Part shown: positions 1 through 8,156 of the stretch, in pieces
Layout of the letters: every line of letters starts with the position of its first letter
Numbering within the stretch: the stretch's first letter is position 1
NCBI RefSeq assembly: GCF_000282575.1
Contig: NZ_AKJA01000015.1
Span: forward strand, 97,319 to 161,318
DNA: 64,000 nt
Origin: Herbaspirillum sp. YR522
GTDB taxonomy: Bacteria > Pseudomonadota > Gammaproteobacteria > Burkholderiales > Burkholderiaceae_D
Direction: 5' to 3'
Translations under genes and position numbers: made by a program
The notes under the pieces: generated by a model
Databases searched by the model: none
Told to the model about the DNA's origin: nothing
Seen by the model: the letters and a program-made list of their open reading frames with translations, nothing else

Positions 1-1
1 G

Positions 2-307
2 GCCGCCCGCGTGATGGGGGCCTCGCGCATGGGCCTGCTGCGCCGGGTCTACCTGCCGGCAGTGATGCCTGAATTGATCACGGGCGCCCAACTGGCCTTC
101 GGCAATGCCTGGCGGGCACTGATCTCGGCCGAGATGCTGGTCGGTTTCGGCAAGGGACTGGGGCGCACGCTGGCTTATTCGGGCGAGACCGCCGACATGG
201 TGGGCGTGATGACCAACATCCTCACTATTGCCATCCTGGCGGCGTTGATCGACCAGGTGATCCTGGAAAAACTGAGGCAGCGGCTGCTGCGCTATCAATA
301 CGTCTGA
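2..307 (+). CDS. ABC transporter permease, NitT/TauT type (C-terminal part)
   Basis: The reading frame is open from the left edge, so only the last 101 codons are present. The first visible residues (AARVMGASRMG, then LP a few residues on) fit the EAA loop of ABC importer permeases, which docks on the ATPase. Hydrophobic stretches follow, as in the last two membrane segments of SsuC/TauC-like permeases. The stop lies 5 bases before the start of the next gene, a periplasmic binding protein, so the two probably belong to one importer operon. The substrate cannot be read from this fragment; nitrate, sulfonate, taurine and cyanate-type transporters all share this architecture. There is no start codon in the window. 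Confidence 0.85.
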   Translation, partial: AARVMGASRMGLLRRVYLPAVMPELITGAQLAFGNAWRALISAEMLVGFGKGLGRTLAYSGETADMVGVMTNILTIAILAALIDQVILEKLRQRLLRYQYV

Positions 308-312
308 ACTCC

Positions 313-1110
313 GTGAGCCGAACCATGCGCTTGCCCGCGCTGATCCCGCTGTTGCTGATGTGCGCCGCCACCGCCGGCGCCGGCGTGCTCGATGACGCGC
401 GTCAGGCGGGCGCACTGCGGGTGGGCCTGGACTACGTCCCCCCGGTGTACAAGGGCGGCATGAAGTTTCGTACCCCCGAACGTATCGACACGGTGCTGGC
501 CGAGGACCTGGCCGGGCAATTCAAGCTCAAGCCCGACCTGGTCGGTAATGGCCCTGACGCGGCGCGGTCGTTCAGGGGCGCTCGGGCCGATGTGGTGCTC
601 ACGCTGGCCGGGGACGGTGAGGCGCCCACTGCCGACACGGTGGTGATACCGACCGGTTATAGCGCCGGCGGCATGGCCATCATGCGTACCGACACCACCA
701 TCAAGAAATGGGAAGACCTCAAGGGGCGCACCGTGTGCATGTCCGAAGGTGGACCTTATGTCGGCTCGCTGGCATCCCGCTACGGCGCCGTCGAAAAAGT
801 CATGCGAGCCCCGGCCGATGCGTTGCTGGCAGTAAGGGTGGGAGAATGCGACGCGGCGGTGCATGACGACGCCATGATGAAGACCTTGTTGAAGCTACCC
901 GAGTGGAAGAAGTTTTCTGCGCAACTGGCGCCCACCGGTCGCCGGCAACTGGTATTGAAAGTGCGCGGCGCCGATGCGGCCGACCTGGCGGCCCTACGCC
1001 AGGCTGCTGCCCGCTGGAGCGATGACTACTGGGCCGGCGTGAAGAAGAAATGGGCCAACGATGTCGCCTTCGAGGTCTATCTCGACCAGAACGTCCCGGA
1101 TTGCCATTGA
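313..1110 (+). CDS. Periplasmic solute-binding protein (family 3-like)
   Basis: A 265-residue protein with an N-terminal signal peptide (hydrophobic core LPALIPLLLMCAATAGAG) followed by a bilobal binding-protein sequence. GALRVGLDYVPPVY is the typical first strand of family 3 (amino-acid-type) solute-binding proteins, and WEDLKGRTVCMSEG marks the second lobe. It lies 5 bases after the permease gene and presumably delivers substrate to it in the periplasm. The longest start is GTG at 313; an ATG at 325 gives a cleaner signal peptide, and neither has a good ribosome binding site. The pairing is slightly unusual because NitT/TauT permeases normally work with family 15/16 binding proteins. Substrate unknown. 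Confidence 0.8.
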   Translation: MSRTMRLPALIPLLLMCAATAGAGVLDDARQAGALRVGLDYVPPVYKGGMKFRTPERIDTVLAEDLAGQFKLKPDLVGNGPDAARSFRGARADVVLTLAGDGEAPTADTVVIPTGYSAGGMAIMRTDTTIKKWEDLKGRTVCMSEGGPYVGSLASRYGAVEKVMRAPADALLAVRVGECDAAVHDDAMMKTLLKLPEWKKFSAQLAPTGRRQLVLKVRGADAADLAALRQAAARWSDDYWAGVKKKWANDVAFEVYLDQNVPDCH

Positions 1111-1327
1111 TTGCCAGCGATTCAACTAAGTTGTCGATTGAAGAATGCCGGCTTGAATTTAGTTGTCAATATAAAAACAAAACTGTCGTCAAACGCCAAA
1201 TTTAGTGAAATTCCTGAATCGCAGAGTTCAACCGCTGGCGTAAGATGGCATCTGTATGCAGCGGGGGATCTGCTGCATCGCCTGTATCAAAACACCAACA
1301 CCGCCGTCATCGCAACAGGAGTCCATC
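1111..1327. other. AT-rich intergenic region with an imperfect direct repeat
   Basis: No gene is visible. The sequence is clearly more AT-rich than its surroundings. A 12-base element, TAAGTTGTCGAT at 1127-1138, recurs as TTAGTTGTCAAT at 1159-1170, 32 bases apart (about three helical turns), which could be a regulator site. A ribosome binding site (AGGAG, 1317-1321) precedes the GTG start of the small gene at 1328. Confidence 0.4.
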
Positions 1328-1594
1328 GTGCCCGTCGATATTGCCAGCGCAGTCAGCGCAGTCGTTCCCACACCCACCGATAGCAGCACGCCCTATGGCG
1401 CGCCCAATGCCGACCAGGTCCGCAAGGCCGACGAAGCGCGTGCCCAGCAATTGGCCGAACAGCGTCGCCTGGAAGAAATCCAGGCCGACCAGCAACGCGC
1501 CGATACCGCCCGCCAGCAACGCGACGAGCGCGCCCAGATTTCGCGCAATTCCGACGGCGAGATGATTGGTACCATCGTCAGCACCAGCGCTTGA
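1328..1594 (+). CDS. Small coiled-coil protein, function unknown
   Basis: The start is a GTG placed 6 bases after a strong AGGAG, giving 88 residues; in-frame upstream codons lack a ribosome binding site. The first 35 residues are low-complexity (Ala, Ser, Pro, Thr). Residues about 35-72 are rich in Ala, Gln, Arg and Glu with heptad-like spacing (KADEARAQQLAEQRRLEEI), predicting a single charged coiled coil. No signal peptide or membrane segment is visible. I do not recognise the family. The good start signals and typical codon use support a real gene, probably monocistronic. Confidence 0.6.
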   Translation: MPVDIASAVSAVVPTPTDSSTPYGAPNADQVRKADEARAQQLAEQRRLEEIQADQQRADTARQQRDERAQISRNSDGEMIGTIVSTSA

Positions 1595-1671
1595 TGTGAT
1601 CGGGCCGTCGTCGAGACGGCGTTGGCTGGCTGCAGGCGTGCGAGAGGCGCATGCCTGGGCTGGCTTGGGTG

Positions 1672-3900
1672 TCAACGCCAGTTGGCGCCGGCCACTGCTG
1701 CCAGGGTGAGTTTCTGGTCGGCAGAGAGGTCGCTCACGCGGCTTCCTGGCTGCAGTAGGGTCGCAATTGAGCCGACCATGCTTTCTACCTGATTGGCTCG
1801 TAATTGTTTGCCGTTTTGTAGTTGGAAGGCGTCTATTTGATAAGCGCTCCCGAGATACCAGTTACGGACGGTGAGCTTGTCGTCGGTCTCCAATAGACGT
1901 AATTCGAGGTCGTAGCCTGCGCGCTTTAGCCAGATGTGGTCTTCTGATATGTCGTCGCCGAACAGGACGGTATCGAATTCATCTGCACCGTAGCGGTTAT
2001 GCGAGATGACATCGGCATTGCTGTCTCGGCTGAAAATATAAGTGTCGTTGCCTGTTCCTCCGTTCAAGAAGTCGTTTCCGCTTCCCCCATCGAGCAGGTC
2101 ATCGCCCGAATCCCCATAGAGTGAATCGCTTCCCTCGCCACCGTACAGTTGGTCATTGCCGGCACCGCCGACCAGATTATCGCGACCGCTGCCGCCGTCC
2201 AGAGTGTCGTTGCCGCCCGCACCGCTTAGTCGATCATTGCCTGCGTTTCCGCGTCATCGGTAATAGCGATTCGTAGATGTCGCTCTTGAATCGCTCGTAA
2301 GCCATCACGATATTTTCTGTCTGGCGAGCTGAAAAAGATATGATCAGATTCCTTTCTTCATCCCTTATGTTTTCTGTGCTGATCTGCCCGCGTCCACTTC
2401 TATAAGTGAATCCCATGAATCGTTCGACGACGCCTAGCTTTTTCAAAAAAACACCAAATTCGTTCGTATCGTCTTGGATCCCGTCGAAGCGGTATTGCAG
2501 GGTAGTCCCATGCGCTGCATGTTCGCTGGCCTGCATACGCAGCGATTTCATCTCGGATGTTGCTGCCCAGCTCTCGATGAATTCATCCAGAGAATCGATC
2601 TGCTCCTGGCGCCCAGACAGTGCGACATACCTTTTCACGATCTTGGCAAGGTCCGGCGACAGACTGATGGCCTCTGCCAGATCCCGTACGCGTCCCGAGC
2701 CCCGCAGCTCGGGAAGAAAAGCTGCATCATTCGATCGAGCAATTGGCATGGTGAAGACGCGTTGAAAAACGTCGGTAGCAAGCTCAAGATTGCTTACCGT
2801 ACCTTCGGAACCATCTAATCGAAAAAAACTGGCGCTGGCGCTCAAGCTGTTTCCGTCGCCCAGCCACTGGGTTGGGCTGACCGCTTGAACCTGAATGGCC
2901 TTGATCTTCAGCGCAGCTAGGGACATCAGTTCGTTGGCCTGCGATATTGCATCCTGGTTGAGATCGCGCCAGACCAGAAGCCGCGTGAAGACAGCATCAT
3001 TGGCATCGATCTGATGGTCGTTGTTGGTGTCGAAATCTGCTAATGCATCAAAGCCGTCGCGTGCCAGAAATCCATTTTTCTTCACAGTATTGACACCGAA
3101 CAGTTCGCTTCCCGAATCGATGGTGCCGTTGCCATCTCGATCCAGCACCAGCCAGCCGTCATCGGGCTTCAACCAGCCTGTGCCCGTCTTTATGGCGTCA
3201 CCGTTATGGTCGAAAAGCGGCGCTGCCTGGCTGCCTTCGGTTTCAATGCCGTCGCCATCCAAATCCATGGCAAGAGGATCGAGAGTTTCGTTCCGGATTG
3301 CCGCACGCGCTCTTTCTGCTCCCGCGTTGCCGATTCCCGGTCCACCTCGCTTGTGCCTGATAGCCGTAGCGGTTCCTGTTCCCACGAATGGCCAAGGTAG
3401 ACCGGTGATCGGGTCCACCTGCCACATGGGCACGCCCTGGACCGGGCCGCGGCCGATGGCCTCCACATTGTCCTTGTTGTGCCATGGCCAGAGATCGCTT
3501 CGAAGTTGGTCGGATTGATGCCAGCTGCATGCAGCGCGGCCCAGACGAAGTCGATGCAACTGTTGGTGAAGGCGTTGTAGTTCTTACTGAATCCGGCGGC
3601 TTCGGGGTCTTCGCTGAATGTGGCGACGGCTGCGTATTGATCCTGAGTCAGTGCGATCGTCCTTGAATAATCTGGATTCTTGTACTTTTCTCCATCGGTA
3701 TTATAAAAATATCCTGGGGTAAATAGTTTCCTGAACCCGCTGGCATCCTCAGGGACAATATTTATATTCTGATAAAAACTGAAATGCTTTTTTTCTCCTT
3801 TTCCGTTATCTAGCGAATACCACATGTGTCCTACCGTGGCAGGTTCTCCATTTGTTCTTTCAGTACCGCGGTCGGCGATGTATATCGTGATGGACGGCAT
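1672..3900 (-). pseudogene. RTX-type calcium-binding protein gene, broken by two frame changes
   Basis: Reading on the reverse strand from an ATG at 3900 with a good AAAGGAG site, the first part encodes a domain with GHMWYSL and NSCIDFVWAALHAAG, reminiscent of NlpC/P60-like His-Cys hydrolase folds. Near 3499 the frame is lost: restoring one G (GAAGCGAT to GAAGGCGAT) would give FEGDLWPWHNKDNVEAI and join it to the next frame. That central part carries DLDGDGIETEG, DRDGNGTIDSGSELFG and DTNNDHQID calcium-loop motifs typical of large RTX proteins, then stops at 2234 after [12 protein letters not shown]. The C-terminal part, in another frame from about 2255, has six or seven GGxGND-type nonapeptide repeats, a TYIF capping segment and a C-terminal secretion-type end at 1672. 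Relatives carry a long segment between the central domain and the repeats that is missing here. No type I secretion genes lie nearby. Confidence 0.75.
2068..2255 (-). repeat. Haemolysin-type calcium-binding (RTX) nonapeptide repeat block
   Basis: Translation of the reverse strand gives successive units such as [54 protein letters not shown] and GGSGNDFLN. These match the GGxGxDxUx parallel beta-roll consensus that binds Ca2+ after type I secretion. The block is in frame with the downstream C-terminal part (2067 to 1672) but not with the central part of the gene. Confidence 0.85.
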
Positions 3901-4010
3901 GCGTTACTCCTTTCGTTAGGTGAAAAAAAGGACATGCCAGACCAGATTTTCAAGACGTCATCTCTTGAGATTGATCTATAGGTAGTCCGAATGAATTTAG
4001 ATCCACAGGG

Positions 4011-4568
4011 CTATTTAGGAGGTAATGTGTTATAGAAAGAAATCACACCCTTAAGAGGAAAGAGAGCGCAAATTCCCTCCAGATAGCTGATACGTACCAC
4101 GTATGTGCCGGGGGGCAATTCATGTTGCACCAGTTGGGCCGTTCGGCCCTTGAAAGTGCCATTGGTGGATTGTCGGGTAAGCACGCGATCAAATAACTGG
4201 TGGTTGTCCGAGTCTCGGATCAGTTGAACTCTGAACGTCGCAGGCATGCCTATGTCTGTCCACTCGCGGGTAAGTGGATCGAATCGTGATCCCATCATTT
4301 TGAATAGATGGGCAGATTCTGCTGGCGTCGTATCCTTATCAAGGAAATGAGAGTATTCATTCAAGTGTCGGGTGTAGAAGGTCACACTGACTGCGTACAT
4401 CCCCGGTTTCTTCACGTCTACCTGAAACTCATAATCCGCCCCCACATCCGCCAAATCGAACTTCATCCGATAGGGAAGTTGATGCGCTCCAGCGTTTGTC
4501 TGCGATTCGCAGCCGGCCAAGAACGTGGTTCCAGCAAGGACGAGAAGCAAGGAAATAACTGTGTTCAT
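4011..4568 (-). CDS. Predicted lipoprotein, DUF5625-like
   Basis: The chosen ATG at 4568 is preceded by GGAG and begins a lipoprotein signal peptide: MNTVISLLLVLAGTTFLAGC, with the lipobox LAGC and acylated Cys20. This gives 185 residues, so a mature protein anchored to a membrane and facing the periplasm. The rest looks like a beta-rich domain (YEFQVDVKKPGMYAVSVTFY ... LPPGTYVVRISYLEG) and resembles DUF5625 lipoproteins, whose function is unknown; the family match is from memory. A longer frame reaching 4625 would put basic residues in front of the signal and is unlikely. The gene stands alone between the broken RTX gene and a terminator. Confidence 0.7.
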   Translation of the reverse strand: MNTVISLLLVLAGTTFLAGCESQTNAGAHQLPYRMKFDLADVGADYEFQVDVKKPGMYAVSVTFYTRHLNEYSHFLDKDTTPAESAHLFKMMGSRFDPLTREWTDIGMPATFRVQLIRDSDNHQLFDRVLTRQSTNGTFKGRTAQLVQHELPPGTYVVRISYLEGICALFPLKGVISFYNTLPPK

Positions 4569-4736
4569 GGCCGTTCTCCGGCATCGCTTGATCGCCAACG
4601 GCTTCCGGGATCTGGTAATGCGCAAAAGTAGAATCGAGCCGATGCCTGGTAAAGCCTGGACGGGTACGGCGGTACAGCGAGCGCAAGAAAAAGCTGCTGT
4701 CGAGAGGGCAATGTAAGCGCGCAGCGGCGCCCATAA

Positions 4737-4766
4737 AAAAAGCAGGGACGCTAATCCCTGCTTTTC
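4737..4766. terminator. Intrinsic terminator, probably bidirectional
   Basis: Stem GCAGGGA (4742-4748), six-base loop, TCCCTGC (4755-4761), flanked by seven A on the left and TTTT on the right. On the reverse strand the tail is seven T, so it ends the reverse-strand transporter operon finishing at 4796. Confidence 0.8.
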
Positions 4767-4795
4767 AAAAAATTATTTAGTCTTTGAATCCGGGG

Positions 4796-6145
4796 CTATC
4801 GTGGTGACCCTTGCAATGCCACGGACGCCACCTGCTGATCGCCCAGCGCGCTTTCGTCCACGTCCCGCATCGCCCGCGCGGCCATCCCCGCCACCAGCGC
4901 AAACACGGTGATGAGCAGGGCCACCATCCACGGGCTGCCGCCGCTGCGCGCCAGCAACAGCGACGACAGTACCGGCGTGACGCCACCCCCCACCAAGGCG
5001 CCGATCTGGTGCGCGATGCCGACCCCGCTGTACCGCACGCGGGTGCCGAACAGTCCGGCAAACAATGCGCCCTGCGGTCCATACATCATCGGGTGGATCA
5101 CGCCCAGTGCAATGGCCACGGCGGCGGCCACCAGCAGTGGCTGGGCGGTGTTGATCATCATGAAGTAAGGCCATACCCCGCCGGCGGCGCACAGCGTGCC
5201 GATGATGTACATGCGGCGATGGCCGATGCGGTCCGACAGGGCGGCGAACAAGGTGTTGCCGAAGATCGAGATACAGGCGCCCAGCAGGATCGCATTGAGA
5301 AACATCGGCTTGGCCATGTGCAGCTGCGTGACCGCGTAGGAGGTGGTAAACACCAGCACATTGATCGGCCAGGCAATCTCGCCGGCACGCGCCAGCGCCG
5401 CCAGCACGATCTGTTTCTTGTGATGCGCCATCAGCGTCGACAGCGGCGTCTTGCTGACGGTGCCGGCGCGCTTGGCCTGTTCGAATTCGGCCGACTCGGG
5501 CAAACGCAACCGCGAGACCACGCCGATGATCACCAGCACGATGCTCAACAGGAACGGCAAGCGCCATCCCCACGACAAGAAGTCCGCCTCGGGCAACTTG
5601 GCCGTGAGCGACAGGGCCAGCGTCGACAGCACCAGCCCGGCCATGCCGCCGGACGAACTCCAGCTGCCGAACAGGCCGCGCCGCCGGGCCGGCGCGTTCT
5701 CGACCGCGATCAGGATGGCGCCACCCTGTTCGCCGCCCAGGGCCACGCCCTGGATCAGACGCAGTGCGCACAGCATCAACGGCGCCCAGACGCCGGCGGT
5801 GGCATAGGTGGGCAACAGCCCGATCAGCGTCGAGGCCAAGCCCATGACGATCAGCGTGGCCAGCAGCACCGACTTGCGCCCATAGCGGTCGCCCAGGTAG
5901 CCGCACAGGATGCTGCCCAGCGGACGCCCGACATAGCCGGTGGCATAGGTGGCGATGGCCGCCAGGGCGCCGGTCAAGGGATCGAGCGTGGGAAAGAACA
6001 GCTTGTTGAAGACCAGCGCGGCAGCGGTGCCGTATAACAGGAAATCGTATTGTTCCAGCGCGGTACCCATGAAACTGGAAAAGAACACCACCAGGCGATG
6101 CGGTTTCCTGGGCGCGGATGGATCGAGAGTGGGGGTGGCAGACAT
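4796..6145 (-). CDS. MFS transporter, metabolite:H+ symporter (MHS) family
   Basis: A 449-residue inner-membrane protein with about twelve hydrophobic segments. EQYDFLLYG (residues 31-39) at the end of helix 1 and GYLGDRYGRK (82-91) between helices 2 and 3 are typical of the MHS group (ShiA, KgtP, ProP relatives), which import organic acids or osmolytes with protons. RLIQGVALGGEQGGA is the matching helix 4 signature. The ATG at 6145 was chosen because it directly precedes the conserved start and follows a GGAG-like site. It lies 37 bases after the class II aldolase gene, so the two are probably co-transcribed and the transporter may import the aldolase-pathway substrate. The substrate is not evident. 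Confidence 0.88.
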   Translation of the reverse strand: MSATPTLDPSAPRKPHRLVVFFSSFMGTALEQYDFLLYGTAAALVFNKLFFPTLDPLTGALAAIATYATGYVGRPLGSILCGYLGDRYGRKSVLLATLIVMGLASTLIGLLPTYATAGVWAPLMLCALRLIQGVALGGEQGGAILIAVENAPARRRGLFGSWSSSGGMAGLVLSTLALSLTAKLPEADFLSWGWRLPFLLSIVLVIIGVVSRLRLPESAEFEQAKRAGTVSKTPLSTLMAHHKKQIVLAALARAGEIAWPINVLVFTTSYAVTQLHMAKPMFLNAILLGACISIFGNTLFAALSDRIGHRRMYIIGTLCAAGGVWPYFMMINTAQPLLVAAAVAIALGVIHPMMYGPQGALFAGLFGTRVRYSGVGIAHQIGALVGGGVTPVLSSLLLARSGGSPWMVALLITVFALVAGMAARAMRDVDESALGDQQVASVALQGSPR

Positions 6146-6182
6146 GGCCGGCTCCGGTTGAGCAGTTCGAGGAAGGAAGAGA

Positions 6183-6944
6183 TCAGCGCTGGCGGTGGCG
6201 CAGCACGCGGCGGGCAAACATGGCAAAGCTGGCACGCACCACGCTGGAGGACAGCAGGAAGTCGTGCGATTCCCTGGCCAGTGCCGGGTCGAGCACCTTC
6301 AGCGTTCCATAGGAAGCCATGGCCTGCAGCTGGTTGCGCGCGGCGCGTTCGATCAGTACCGACAGGTACAGGGTTTCCTCGACACTGGCCGTGGCCGCCA
6401 GGAAGCCATGGTTGACCAGCAGGATGCTGCGCTTGCCGCCCAGCGCATCGGAGATGATCTGGCCTTCATCGTCGGCAATTGGCAGGCCCGGCCATTCGGC
6501 CAGGAAGGCGCAGTCGTCGTGGAACGGGGTGGCGTCCATGTGCGCCACCTGCAGCGGCTGCCCCGTCATCGACAGGGTCGATACGAACGGCGGATGGGTG
6601 TGGATGATGCAGTTGACGTCCGGGCGGCGCCGGTACACCCACAGGTGGAAGCGGATCGCCGGATTGGGTACGCCGCGACCTTCGAGCACCTGCAGCTGGT
6701 CATCGATGCGAATGACGTCATCGGCATCGAGTTCGTCGAAGCCGCGCGCCAGCGGCGTGGTGAGGAAAGTGCCATCGTCCTGGCGCACCGTGATCTGCCC
6801 GGCCAGCGTCTCGGAGTGGCCCTCGGCGGCCAGGATGTTGCAAGACAGGGCGATCTTTTCCTTGATCGTCCAGTTGCCGTAATCGAGTCCGGCCGACATG
6901 CGCTGCAATGCCTGGCTGGACAGTTCTTCCTTGGCTAAGGTCAT
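6183..6944 (-). CDS. Class II aldolase/adducin family protein
   Basis: A 253-residue cytoplasmic enzyme of the class II aldolase fold. The metal-binding histidines are visible in IIHTHPPF and in LLVNHGFLA. GHSETLAGQITVR replaces the usual G(N/H)-S-R phosphate loop of fuculose-phosphate aldolase, so the substrate is probably not a sugar phosphate; this subgroup is often annotated only by fold. It sits between an AraC-family regulator and an MHS transporter on the same strand, suggesting a small catabolic operon. Start ATG at 6944 with an upstream GGGA. Confidence 0.85.
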   Translation of the reverse strand: MTLAKEELSSQALQRMSAGLDYGNWTIKEKIALSCNILAAEGHSETLAGQITVRQDDGTFLTTPLARGFDELDADDVIRIDDQLQVLEGRGVPNPAIRFHLWVYRRRPDVNCIIHTHPPFVSTLSMTGQPLQVAHMDATPFHDDCAFLAEWPGLPIADDEGQIISDALGGKRSILLVNHGFLAATASVEETLYLSVLIERAARNQLQAMASYGTLKVLDPALARESHDFLLSSSVVRASFAMFARRVLRHRQR

Positions 6945-7063
6945 GGGGGTTCCCGGTGAGTGAAGGTGGGAACCAGATTAACGGCGTCGTCAGCTTGGCG
7001 ATGTCACCTGCGTGCCTGACGTGATGACTGTGCACGCCGCTGCGCGCGCCCGCTGCAACGCAA

Positions 7064-8053
7064 TCAGCTGTCGCCGGTCTGCCGCAGCGCAGAAGGGGAC
7101 ACGCCATAGCGCCGGCGGAAGGCGCGGCTGAAATGGCTGGCATTGTTGAAGCCGGTGCGATAGGCGATATCGGCCACCGCCAGGCGGGCGTGGCGCGGGT
7201 CGCCCAGGTCGGCATGGGCGCGCGCCAGGCGGCGCTCCAGCAGGTAGCTGCCGTAGCGCAGTCCGCGCCGCGCGAACAGTCGGTGCAGCAGGCGTGGCGA
7301 GATGCCGACCGTGCGGGCCACCTGGGCCACCGTCAGGTCAGGCTCGCACAGCAGGGCGTCGAAGGTCGCCACGATGCTGCTCCAGCGGGCGTCGTCACGA
7401 TCCGGCAAGACCGGTTGCGCCGGCGCCTGCTGCGATTCGGCATAGGCCGCCGAGAGCATCGACACGAAGGCTTGCTCGGCGTGATAGGCGGTGTCGGCCG
7501 ATTGGCCCGCCAGCTGCGGCAGTGAAGGCAACACCTGCTGCGCGTAATGCCAGACCGCCTGGCGCAGCGCCGAGTCGCGGCGCGCCATGGTCGGCACGAA
7601 ATGCTGGAAGCGGCTGGTGTGGGCGCCGTGAAAGCGGCCGAATGAAAAGCGCAGCAGCAGGAAGCGGCACGCGCTGTCGTTACGCACCGTGGAAGGGATG
7701 CGTGCCTTGCGATAGAACACGTCGCCGCTGCCGAACTGCAATGCGACCCCGTTCTGCTCGACGCGGCCGCTGCCTTCGAGCACGATGCTGGCCAGTACGT
7801 CGTCGGACTCCAGCTGCGCCACATGCTGCCATTCGTGGCGCACCACGGTGCCGCGTGGCAACTCGGCCATCAGCATCACGCCGCCACCCATCAGGCGGCA
7901 CGCCGACAGGCTGCCGGGAAAATTCTGTTCCTGGCACAGTTCGCCCGGGCCTACCAGGTCGTCCAGCACGTATTTCAGGTGGTGCAGCGACAGCGCATCG
8001 ACCGGCTGCAGGGCCGGCATGTAGGGCAGGGCGGCAAGGAGCGAGGTCGGCAT
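7064..8053 (-). CDS. AraC-family transcriptional regulator
   Basis: A 329-residue protein. The N-terminal two thirds resembles the cupin-like AraC-binding-like domain of FeaR-type regulators, and the last 100 residues form the double helix-turn-helix (LTVAQVARTVGISPRLLHRLF, then VADIAYRTGFNNASHFSRAFRRRYGVSPS). The ATG at 8053 follows an excellent AGGAGG, so the 13-residue upstream extension is rejected. It lies upstream of the aldolase and transporter genes on the same strand, with a 119-base gap, and is the obvious candidate to activate them; the inducer is unknown. Confidence 0.88.
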   Translation of the reverse strand: MPTSLLAALPYMPALQPVDALSLHHLKYVLDDLVGPGELCQEQNFPGSLSACRLMGGGVMLMAELPRGTVVRHEWQHVAQLESDDVLASIVLEGSGRVEQNGVALQFGSGDVFYRKARIPSTVRNDSACRFLLLRFSFGRFHGAHTSRFQHFVPTMARRDSALRQAVWHYAQQVLPSLPQLAGQSADTAYHAEQAFVSMLSAAYAESQQAPAQPVLPDRDDARWSSIVATFDALLCEPDLTVAQVARTVGISPRLLHRLFARRGLRYGSYLLERRLARAHADLGDPRHARLAVADIAYRTGFNNASHFSRAFRRRYGVSPSALRQTGDS

Positions 8054-8156
8054 GGCTGGTCCTCCTGGAATACGGGCGGTGGTCGGAGCCATGATACAAG
8101 CAATTAGCGTGCTTGCCTGTGCGCGCCCGCCCCCCTGTACCCGGCGCGCACAGGGT

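Noticed and set aside
4811..6037. 408-codon forward frame opposite the MHS transporter gene
   Set aside because: Rich in Gln, His, Arg and Gly as expected from the antisense of a GC-rich membrane protein gene; no start signals and the reverse strand has a clear family match.
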